A DNA stretch of 64,000 nt from Flavobacterium caseinilyticum (lineage in GTDB: Bacteria; Bacteroidota; Bacteroidia; Flavobacteriales; Flavobacteriaceae): assembly GCF_004349085.1 (NCBI RefSeq), contig NZ_SMFM01000001.1, positions 806,001 through 870,000 of the forward strand, read 5' to 3'. Positions 55,368-62,773 of this stretch are shown piece after piece (within the stretch, counting starts at the first letter, position 1; every line of letters starts with the position of its first letter). The position numbers and the translations under genes were made by a program. The notes beneath the pieces were generated by a model that saw nothing but the letters and a program-made list of their open reading frames with translations, did no database searches and was not told the DNA's origin.

Positions 55368-57124
55368 TAAACCTTCTCTTTTTCTAAAATCAAATCTAAA
55401 CCACCAGCAATCAAATGCGCTACTTCGGGTCTTTTTACTTTCAATTGATCCAAATAAACCATTATTTCCTGTGGCAATTGCGGTTCGTTTCGGTCTTTCA
55501 AAAGTTCCGTGATTTCAACAGCCAGTAACCAGTCGTTTGGATGATTGAAACGCAATTTTTTAAAAATTGGAGCCAAAGAAGTTTGCATATCCTTTGTTTC
55601 CCTTATGTTCCGAATCGTTTGGTATAAAACCTCTAAATCATCACGTTCCGCAGAATGTTTCGCTTTAATGGTTTTGCTGGACGGAAGATGTGAAATCAAA
55701 TCAAAACTATTTACATCAGCAGGACCTGAAAAAGCCGAAATTGCTTTTTTACCAACAGCCATATCGTAAATCCCCCATTCTGGCTGAAACAAAATAGTTT
55801 CTCCGTGAGTCACGGTACAATTCTTTAAACTGATTAAAATAATCTCTCCATGCAGGTTTCTGGATCCGGTGATAATTTCTCCTTTTACAGTGATATCCCC
55901 TTCAAATTCAAGTGTCACGGTTTCACTTTCAGTGATCGAATAGGCGCTTAAATCTCTTGGACTCATGTCTTCAATCGCGAGATTTATTCCTTTAAGTTTT
56001 CCAATAGGACTTCCAAAACCTTCCGCATGTTTAGCCGTTCCATGACCCACTAGTTCTTTTTCTCTGTAAGATAATGCCGTTTTTCCAGTTGTTTGGATAT
56101 AAACGGGTTTTCCTTCCTCTTCAATTACATTAGTAAAAACTCCCGAAATCTGAATTCCGGTGCTCAATTCGATCGTTCCTAAAGCATTCGAATGTATCAG
56201 TTTATTAATTCCAGATAATCCTCCTGTACGCAACGCCATTTTATTGGCAAACTCTTCTAAAACCATACTCAAATAAGCAAAATCTGGAGTAACATAAAGT
56301 TGTGGTTGCAGTTTAGTAATGTCAAAACTTTGGTTAGCTGCTGAAATATCGTAAGGGATTTTCTTTACATTATCTGTCATGCACCACGCACTTTCACCAA
56401 TAGAGGAAAGCAATCCGGCACCATAAATTTTTGGATTATCGATAGTTCCTATCAAACCATATTCCACTGTCCACCAATGCAGGTTCCTGATTTGCGCCAT
56501 TTCCGATAATTCGCCCATATTATTCTGCAAATCTTCCACCGCTTTTTCGGCAGCATCAATATCAGATTGCGGCGTATCTTCGGCTTCTTTTAAGATAGAG
56601 AGAAGGCGGATCGCTTCATACATTTGGTAATCTTTGTGCGAAGAAATCGCCTTACAGCCTATTTCGCCAAAACGACGCAAATATTCTGCGTATTCCGGAT
56701 TGGCAATAATGGGAGCGTGACCGGCGCCTTCGTGAATAATATCCGGTGCAGGCGTGTATTCTATATGTTCGAGCTGACGAATGTCAGAAGCAATTACAAG
56801 TACATTATAGGCCTGAAATTCCATAAAAGCATTTGGTGGAATAAATCCATCCACTGCAACTGCAGCCCAACCTATTTCGGTCAAAATGCGGTTCATACCG
56901 TACATGCTCGGAATATTGTCAATTTCGATTCCCGTTTTTTTCAATCCTTCCAAGTAAGAACTGTGTGCTACTTTTGATAAGTAATCTACATTTTTGCGCA
57001 TTACATAACGCCAAACCGCTTGATTTATCGGCGTGTAATCGCTATAATCCTGAGGCTTAATGAATTGTTTTAGGTGCTTTGGCAATCGGTCTAATAACGG
57101 ATTGCTTTCTATTGTTGTGTTCAT
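55367..57124 (-). CDS. Aromatic amino acid hydroxylase, long form (phenylalanine 4-monooxygenase-like)
   Basis: This non-haem iron, pterin-dependent hydroxylase probably converts phenylalanine to tyrosine. The iron ligands are read as H131 and H136 in PDIIHEGAGHAP and E221 in WWTVEYGL. About 40 extra residues (about 170-210) lie between the second His and the Glu compared with the short bacterial enzymes. A C-terminal extension (about 330-585) more than doubles the usual 260-300 residues and is of unknown role. Pterin dehydratase at 37875-38150 supplies cofactor recycling. A -7 element is at 57149-57156. Confidence 0.87.
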   Translation of the reverse strand: MNTTIESNPLLDRLPKHLKQFIKPQDYSDYTPINQAVWRYVMRKNVDYLSKVAHSSYLEGLKKTGIEIDNIPSMYGMNRILTEIGWAAVAVDGFIPPNAFMEFQAYNVLVIASDIRQLEHIEYTPAPDIIHEGAGHAPIIANPEYAEYLRRFGEIGCKAISSHKDYQMYEAIRLLSILKEAEDTPQSDIDAAEKAVEDLQNNMGELSEMAQIRNLHWWTVEYGLIGTIDNPKIYGAGLLSSIGESAWCMTDNVKKIPYDISAANQSFDITKLQPQLYVTPDFAYLSMVLEEFANKMALRTGGLSGINKLIHSNALGTIELSTGIQISGVFTNVIEEEGKPVYIQTTGKTALSYREKELVGHGTAKHAEGFGSPIGKLKGINLAIEDMSPRDLSAYSITESETVTLEFEGDITVKGEIITGSRNLHGEIILISLKNCTVTHGETILFQPEWGIYDMAVGKKAISAFSGPADVNSFDLISHLPSSKTIKAKHSAERDDLEVLYQTIRNIRETKDMQTSLAPIFKKLRFNHPNDWLLAVEITELLKDRNEPQLPQEIMVYLDQLKVKRPEVAHLIAGGLDLILEKEKV

Positions 57125-57148
57125 ATCGAAAACGTTGTAGTTCTACTG

Positions 57149-57156
57149 CAAAAGTA
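57149..57156 (-). promoter_or_regulatory. -7 element of the aromatic hydroxylase gene
   Basis: The minus strand reads TACTTTTG, a full TAnnTTTG match 25 bp upstream of the start. The dispersed element B ends 8 bp upstream of it and supplies the sequence in the -33 position, where no TTG is visible. Confidence 0.5.
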
Positions 57157-57164
57157 CGAATTTC

Positions 57165-57310
57165 AGGAGCTATTTCCCGCTTTTCATTGCAAGTTTTTGC
57201 AAACCCGTTTGTTTTTCTAAAGTTTATAAAAGAGCTTCCTCCGGTCGCTTTTTATAAACAAGAAAAACCAAAACGGCTTTCGCAAAAAGCTTTTCATTGC
57301 AATCAGGGCT
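57165..57310 (-). repeat. Dispersed structured element, copy B (about 146 bp)
   Basis: On the minus strand it starts AGCCCTGATTGCAATGAAAA and ends GGGAAATAGCTCCT. The apex AGC-GACCGGAGGAA-GCT (57233-57249) is flanked by TTTATAAAA and TTTTATAAA, then GTTTTTC/GAAAAAC and GCCGTTT/AAACGGG arms. TTGCAATGAAAAGC occurs near both ends as a 14-bp direct repeat. Confidence 0.85.
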
Positions 57311-57367
57311 AGGGGAGTTGGGGTTTAATTTAGAGTAGATAATTCAACATAATTCAGCTTCGTTCAG

Positions 57368-57392
57368 TCATTGCGAGGAACGAAGCAATCTC
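57368..57392. repeat. Short dispersed repeat with ATTGC/GCAAT arms
   Basis: The segment reads ATTGCGAGGAACGAAGCAAT with flanking TC on each side. From memory this sequence recurs between genes in many bacteria. It lies in the 322-bp gap between the hydroxylase gene and the next gene. Confidence 0.55.
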
Positions 57393-57446
57393 ATCAATAC
57401 ATTCCACGTACAAAGTCTGCTCAGTTCGTCACACATTCGTTTAAGC

Positions 57447-57944
57447 TTATAAAAATTTTAAAGCTGTCAGTACAATAATAGAAATTGCTATGAAAATCCA
57501 GTTTTTTATGGTTGGGCTGTATTTTCGTTTGAATTCTATATTATTTAATGCGAATACAATAGCTATAAAAACAACTGTAATTATTCCTAAAATAAAGATA
57601 GAAATAAAATCTAACTCACCAGGATTGCTTTGGTTTAATCGATAAGAGTTAATTATCAAAGTTGTTGTAAGCATAATCCACGTTATAACACTCGTCACCC
57701 AGCCTTTCGATAGGTTTTTGATTAAAAGTATTGCTGATGAAATAGCAATAAGTGATAGAATTATTAAAGCTATATTTTTTCTGACAGCCATTTGAACAAT
57801 GCTCTGATGGTCCATTAATGGATTTTCCCACAAAAAAGTATAATATTGATTGCAAGTTAAGTAGACAAAAAATAAAATCAAAAGCCCGATACAAATCTGA
57901 ATTCCTGATAGAATAATTTCAAACATTCTCCAATTATGTTTCAT
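57447..57944 (-). CDS. Hypothetical inner-membrane protein
   Basis: The 165-residue protein has five hydrophobic segments (about 8-28, 53-74, 80-98, 110-132 and 145-163) and few charged residues. I do not recognise the family. It stands alone in its direction, with the phytase-like lipoprotein gene 102 bp upstream on the same strand. Confidence 0.6.
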   Translation of the reverse strand: MKHNWRMFEIILSGIQICIGLLILFFVYLTCNQYYTFLWENPLMDHQSIVQMAVRKNIALIILSLIAISSAILLIKNLSKGWVTSVITWIMLTTTLIINSYRLNQSNPGELDFISIFILGIITVVFIAIVFALNNIEFKRKYSPTIKNWIFIAISIIVLTALKFL

Positions 57945-58046
57945 TGACTTCCGCTAAATTAAACTTTTTGTATTCTCATTTTTGTTGGTGCTGAATATGT
58001 TATTTGGCGAACTGGATTCCACATTGATATCTTTTTTTTGAATTTA

Positions 58047-59180
58047 CTACTTCACCACTTCAAACACCAAAACCTGCGTTTTTTGTTTGTCTGAAAAATT
58101 ATTATCCGAAACAAAAATGATCGATGGATTACCATTAGCCATTTTTGGTCCAAAAGTAAGTCCTTCGATATTATCAATAAAAATCCCCAAATCATCCATG
58201 TTTAGGACCAGTTTTTTTGAAGCTAATTCCAATTTTTGATTTTGTAAGGAAGCATAATTTTTAACATTAGTTGCCTTTTTCACATCACACAAAAATACTT
58301 TTACCGTGCAGGCTTGCGTTCCGGTCGAGTAAGAGCGTTCCACTACCAGCAACCGCTTTTTGTCATAATACTGAATCGCCGAAACTCCATTCACGGCAAA
58401 AGCTCCTTTAGGATTGGGTTCATGTGCAATAGGTTCCAGTTGGTAGCCGAATTGAGCGACGTTCTTTTTTGTTTTGGCATTAAATTGATACAGTCTAATC
58501 AAACCTCCTTTGCTGGTATTGGCTTGGTCGCCATCTTCAAAAAGTGGTTCTTCAATGTTGATATAGATAGTTTTATATTTTTTGTCAAAGGTTATTCCTT
58601 CTAAAGTACCGTTGTTTCTCGGACCTTTTTCCAGTTTTTGCATTTTTAAATTTTCAGGAAGTGTAACATTTCCAAGAAAATCACCTTTTAAATCCATGAA
58701 GTTCAACGAAGGATCTTGTAAAACTTCTTTACCTGCAGTTAGTATTCGAGCGCCTTCGCTGCTCCAAACCAAAGTGTTTGTTTTTGGATTGAATCGGATG
58801 TCTTCAGGATCTGCTGAGGTAGATGGCGTGGTGTACCAATTTCCATACGCTTCTCCAATTTCATTTTTTAAAGTAGTGACACTTTGAAAATCGATACCTT
58901 CTAATTTATTTTCGAACAAGCGAATTTTTGCAGTATAAAATCTCGAATCGTTAAACATCGATCTGTCATCACTGATCAGGTAATACAAATCATTTTTTAC
59001 ATCATAATCGATTCCGGATAAACCGCCCACTTTTGTATTCTGAAACGTTTCCTCGAAAGGAATTTCAATCGAACTGATTAGTTTCAAGCTTGGCGTTGGT
59101 TTGTTTTCAAAGGTTTGTTTTAGATTGGAACAAGAAAATAGAAAAGCTGGAAATACCGCAAGAAATAATAATTTACGCAT
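58047..59180 (-). CDS. Esterase-like activity of phytase family lipoprotein
   Basis: The 377-residue product starts MRKLLFLAVFPAFLFSCSNLK, a lipoprotein signal; an ATG 8 codons upstream was rejected because it adds residues before the signal. The mature part has the phytase-esterase-like pattern: GGLSGIDYDVKNDLYYLISDDRS, DPEDIRFNPKTNTLVWSSEGARI, GTLEGITFDKKYKTIYINIEEPL and a final NIEGLTFGP. This suggests a beta-propeller hydrolase outside the cytosol. The substrate is unknown. Confidence 0.87.
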   Translation of the reverse strand: MRKLLFLAVFPAFLFSCSNLKQTFENKPTPSLKLISSIEIPFEETFQNTKVGGLSGIDYDVKNDLYYLISDDRSMFNDSRFYTAKIRLFENKLEGIDFQSVTTLKNEIGEAYGNWYTTPSTSADPEDIRFNPKTNTLVWSSEGARILTAGKEVLQDPSLNFMDLKGDFLGNVTLPENLKMQKLEKGPRNNGTLEGITFDKKYKTIYINIEEPLFEDGDQANTSKGGLIRLYQFNAKTKKNVAQFGYQLEPIAHEPNPKGAFAVNGVSAIQYYDKKRLLVVERSYSTGTQACTVKVFLCDVKKATNVKNYASLQNQKLELASKKLVLNMDDLGIFIDNIEGLTFGPKMANGNPSIIFVSDNNFSDKQKTQVLVFEVVK

Positions 59181-59241
59181 AAAGGAATTTATTGCTGTTT
59201 GCAAGAAGGAACAGATCTTGGATTAAAAAACATTTTAAAAA

Positions 59242-59643
59242 CTACGAATTGTTCGTTTGATTTTTCTCAAGATTGCGGAAATAGTCAATTTTGTAATTGA
59301 ACATTTCAGCCATGTTTTTAGCGCGTAGTTTTGCTTCTTCAGCTAATGGGCCTGCAAACAAGCTATCAGTAGTTGCTGTGAAAATTTCCATCCAGCGGTC
59401 AAAATGTTCTTTGGCAACCGGTAATTGTTTGTGTGGCGGAAATGGACTTCCGGAATAGGAATGCACTTCGAGTAAAATAGTTTGCCAAAAACGGTACATT
59501 TTTTCCAAATGTTCCGGCCAGCGGTTGCCTATTTTCCCGTTGAAAATGGGACCGATAAATTCGTCTTTTTGAACTGTGGAATAAAAAGTATCCACCAGTA
59601 ATTTGATATCTTCTAGCGTGGTAATGTCAGTTTGTAATGTCAT
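59242..59643 (-). CDS. Group III truncated haemoglobin
   Basis: The 133-residue protein starts MTLQTDITTLEDIKLLVDTFY; an ATG 9 codons upstream is less likely. It shows the group III pattern with FIGPIFNGKI, LEKMYRFWQTILLE, SYSGSPFPPHKQLP and the proximal haem histidine H80 in AKEHFDRW. Such proteins bind oxygen or nitric oxide; a protective role is possible. It lies in a same-strand row with DUF4136 and the phytase-like gene. Confidence 0.92.
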   Translation of the reverse strand: MTLQTDITTLEDIKLLVDTFYSTVQKDEFIGPIFNGKIGNRWPEHLEKMYRFWQTILLEVHSYSGSPFPPHKQLPVAKEHFDRWMEIFTATTDSLFAGPLAEEAKLRAKNMAEMFNYKIDYFRNLEKNQTNNS

Positions 59644-59704
59644 GATTGGGTATAAAAAAAGCCTACGCAAAGGTAAGCTTTTATGTTTGAATCTAAATAT
59701 TCAA

Positions 59705-60241
59705 TTATTTCGCTTTGGGCGGAAATTGCTCCAAAATTTTTGCAACGAATTCATTTATTTTTTTTTCTTTTTCATTGCGGTTTTCAGTCAAATAACCAAC
59801 ACCTTCGCCTTGCCAAACTAATTCTTTTTTCTTGGCATCGATTAAATCAATAAATAAGGTCCCTTCAGTTGAAGATGATACAAAAGTGTTGTTTCCTCCC
59901 CACATGAACGGATTCCATCCCCATCCCCAACCGTAACCCCATCCGGCATTGAACTGATTTACATCGATTCGTTCTCTCTCTTTTGTCATGATATTAATCA
60001 GTAAATCTGGATTTTCGCTTTTGATCATTCCTTTTCGACTTAACTCTTTGTCGATGGCGTTAAGTATTCTTTTTTTATCCAATTCTGAAATTTCAACTTT
60101 GTCAATGCCTTTTTTATGAAAAGCATATGTTTTGTATTGACTAAAATCCACATTAGTATCATAATCGGAATATACCCTTACGGAACTGCAAGACGCAGCT
60201 ACGAAAAGTAAAAGTATTGGCAGGAGTTTAATTGCTTTCAT
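59705..60241 (-). CDS. DUF4136 lipoprotein
   Basis: The 178-residue protein has a lipoprotein signal (LLLFVAASCSSVRV, Cys about 18), the DUF4136 opening DYDTNVDFSQYKTYAF, a tryptophan- and glycine-rich middle (GWGYGWGWGWNPF), and LFIDLIDAKKKELVWQGEGVGYL. Members are outer-membrane or periplasmic lipoproteins of unknown function. Confidence 0.9.
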   Translation of the reverse strand: MKAIKLLPILLLFVAASCSSVRVYSDYDTNVDFSQYKTYAFHKKGIDKVEISELDKKRILNAIDKELSRKGMIKSENPDLLINIMTKERERIDVNQFNAGWGYGWGWGWNPFMWGGNNTFVSSSTEGTLFIDLIDAKKKELVWQGEGVGYLTENRNEKEKKINEFVAKILEQFPPKAK

Positions 60242-60289
60242 GGTTTTATTATTAAATTACTAAATGTTCTTAAAGATACGTTCAAATTT

Positions 60290-62326
60290 TTAAAAATCCA
60301 ACAAATTGTCGGCTACTTCGTTAGGGATAGTCACTTTCAATAAGGGTTGGTTCTCCATCGCTCTTTTAATAGCAAAGATAGCACCTTCATTTCGAGCCCA
60401 GCTTCTTCGGGAAATTCCGTTGTTGACATCCCAGAAAAGCATTGATGCTAAACGTTTTGAAGCTTCTTTAGATCCATCAAGAACCATACCAAATCCACCG
60501 TTAATTACCTCTCCCCAGCCAACTCCTCCGCCATTATGAATGGAAACCCAAGTGGCGCCGCGAAAACTGTCTCCAATGACGTTTTGAATCGCCATATCAG
60601 CTGTAAAACGGGAGCCGTCGTAGATATTTGAAGTTTCTCTGTATGGAGAATCGGTGCCGGAAACATCATGGTGATCACGTCCTAAAACGATAGTTCCTAT
60701 TTCGCCTTTGGCAATAGCCTGATTAAATGCTTCGGCAATTTTTACACGTCCTTCAGCATCCGCATAAAGTATTCTGGCTTGAGAACCCACAACCAATTTG
60801 TTTTCCTGAGCGCCTTTTATCCAGTGAATATTATCCTGCATTTGCTGTTGAATTTCTTTAGGAGCAGACTTTACCATTTCTTCTAAAACCTGGCAGGCAA
60901 TTACATCTGTTTTGGCTAAATCTTCTGGTTTCCCCGAAGCACAAACCCATCGAAAAGGGCCAAAACCGTAATCAAAACACATGGGTCCCATAATGTCCTG
61001 TACATAACTCGGATACCTGAAATCGATATGATTTTCCGCCATAACATCAGCACCGGCGCGGGAAGCTTCCAGTAAAAAAGCATTTCCGTAATCAAAGAAA
61101 TACGTTCCTTTGGCAGTATGTTTATTGATAGCGGTCGTATGACGGCGTAATGTTTCTTGAACTTTTATTTTAAACAAATCAGGTTTTTCAGCCATCATTA
61201 TATTCGCTTCTTCAAAGGAAATATCAGCAGGATAATAACCGCCCGCCCATGGATTATGCAAGGAAGTTTGGTCAGAACCTAAATCGATATGGATGTTTTC
61301 ATTATCAAATTTTTCCCAAACATCAACCACATTTCCGAGATATCCGATGGAAACAATTTCATTATTGGCTTGCGCCAAAGCGACTCTTTTCACTAACTCA
61401 TCTACGTTTTCAATGACTTCATTGATCCATCCCTGACTGTGGCGAATGTGCGTTATTTTTGAGTTTACTTCGGCACAAACAGTGATGCAACCGGCAATAT
61501 TTCCCGCTTTTGGTTGCGCACCAGACATTCCGCCCAATCCAGAGGTGACAAATAAACCCCCTTTTGGACTGCGTTTTATTTTACGAAAACCATTCAAAAC
61601 CGTAATGGTTGTTCCGTGTACAATACCTTGCGGACCTATGTACATATAACTTCCTGCCGTCATTTGTCCGTATTGAGAAACGCCCAATGCATTCATTTTT
61701 TCCCAGTCGTCCGGTTTAGAATAATTAGGAATTACCATTCCGTTAGTAACTACAACTCGTGGCGCTTCTTTATGGGAAGGAAATAATCCCATTGGATGCC
61801 CTGAATACATGGTTAAGGTTTGCTCATCGGTCATTTCAGATAAGTACTGCATCGTCAACAGATACTGTGCCCAGTTTTGAAAAACGGCTCCATTGCCACC
61901 ATAAGTAATCAATTCATGGGGATGTTGTGCCACGGCATTATCCAAATTGTTTTGAATCATCAGCATAATCGCTTTCGCCTGTTCGCATTTTCCTGGATAT
62001 TCAGTTATTGGTCGCGCATACATTTTATAATCCGGACGTAAACGGTACATATAAATCCGGCCATAAGTTTCCAATTCTTCTGAAAATTCTTTGATTAATT
62101 CAGGGTGATGTTGCTGTTCAAAATAGCGTAAGGCATTGCGTAAAGCCAATTTTTTTTCTTCTGAAGAAAGGATTTCTTTGCGCTTTGGTGCGTGATTGAT
62201 ATCTGTTTCGTACGGTTTTGGTTTTGGTAAAACCGAAGGGATTCCTTGTTGTATTTGTTCTTGAAAATGCGCCTTAACGCCCAAAGAGGTAATCGCGTTA
62301 GTAGCTATTTGGGGTGAATTATTCAT
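60290..62326 (-). CDS. hutU: Urocanate hydratase, long form
   Basis: This NAD-dependent enzyme converts urocanate to imidazolonepropionate, the second step of histidine breakdown. The 678 residues include LITYGGNGAVFQNWAQY, the NAD-binding FVTSGLGGMSGAQPKAG, and the C-terminal RDHHDVSGTDSPYRETS and NGGGVGWGEVINGG. It is about 120 residues longer than the Pseudomonas enzyme; the extra length is mainly N-terminal and in the linker, as in other Bacteroidota. No other hut gene is in the window. Confidence 0.95.
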   Translation of the reverse strand: MNNSPQIATNAITSLGVKAHFQEQIQQGIPSVLPKPKPYETDINHAPKRKEILSSEEKKLALRNALRYFEQQHHPELIKEFSEELETYGRIYMYRLRPDYKMYARPITEYPGKCEQAKAIMLMIQNNLDNAVAQHPHELITYGGNGAVFQNWAQYLLTMQYLSEMTDEQTLTMYSGHPMGLFPSHKEAPRVVVTNGMVIPNYSKPDDWEKMNALGVSQYGQMTAGSYMYIGPQGIVHGTTITVLNGFRKIKRSPKGGLFVTSGLGGMSGAQPKAGNIAGCITVCAEVNSKITHIRHSQGWINEVIENVDELVKRVALAQANNEIVSIGYLGNVVDVWEKFDNENIHIDLGSDQTSLHNPWAGGYYPADISFEEANIMMAEKPDLFKIKVQETLRRHTTAINKHTAKGTYFFDYGNAFLLEASRAGADVMAENHIDFRYPSYVQDIMGPMCFDYGFGPFRWVCASGKPEDLAKTDVIACQVLEEMVKSAPKEIQQQMQDNIHWIKGAQENKLVVGSQARILYADAEGRVKIAEAFNQAIAKGEIGTIVLGRDHHDVSGTDSPYRETSNIYDGSRFTADMAIQNVIGDSFRGATWVSIHNGGGVGWGEVINGGFGMVLDGSKEASKRLASMLFWDVNNGISRRSWARNEGAIFAIKRAMENQPLLKVTIPNEVADNLLDF

Positions 62327-62343
62327 AGTATTGCAAGCTTTTA

Positions 62344-62532
62344 TTATTCGTAATCTCTTCTTTTCCCTCCTTTAGGGGTTAAGGGGCTTTCATACGGACA
62401 ATGACGACATCCACTCTTACAGCAATAACCCCGTTTTAAATGGTGTTTTTCAGTAAAACATTTGTAGCCCTCAGGTGTATAATAGAAATCTTCCCCTTCT
62501 ATCAATTTATTTTCATTACTTTCGTCAATCAT
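62344..62532 (-). CDS. DUF5522 small cysteine-rich protein
   Basis: The 62-residue protein has EGEDFYYTPEGYKCFTEKHHLKRGYCCKSGCRHCPY, read as the DUF5522 block, with five cysteines in a zinc-knuckle-like cluster. It lies 17 bp upstream of hutU in the same direction and is probably co-transcribed. Function is unknown; metal binding is inferred. Confidence 0.85.
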   Translation of the reverse strand: MIDESNENKLIEGEDFYYTPEGYKCFTEKHHLKRGYCCKSGCRHCPYESPLTPKGGKRRDYE

Positions 62533-62722
62533 ATTTGGGCTTATTCAATTGTAAAATTTATTTGGATTAAATAGCTGATATAGTCAACTCAAACGATTAA
62601 GTTTTTCATTAAATAGAACTATTTTATCATTACAAATTTATAAATTTTAAAATCTAAGTTAGAATGATTCCTTTGCTATTTTTGAGTAAAATCAAATTGT
62701 CGTGAATACTTTCAAATTTTTC

Positions 62723-62754
62723 AAAAAAAAAGCCACTCAGTTAGAAGTGGCTTT
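62723..62754 (-). terminator. Terminator of the T9SS-sorted protein gene
   Basis: AAAGCCACT (62729-62737) pairs with AGTGGCTTT (62746-62754). On the minus strand it runs into a T-tract 20 bp after the stop. Confidence 0.88.
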
Positions 62755-62773
62755 GACTGTTATGATTTTTTTT

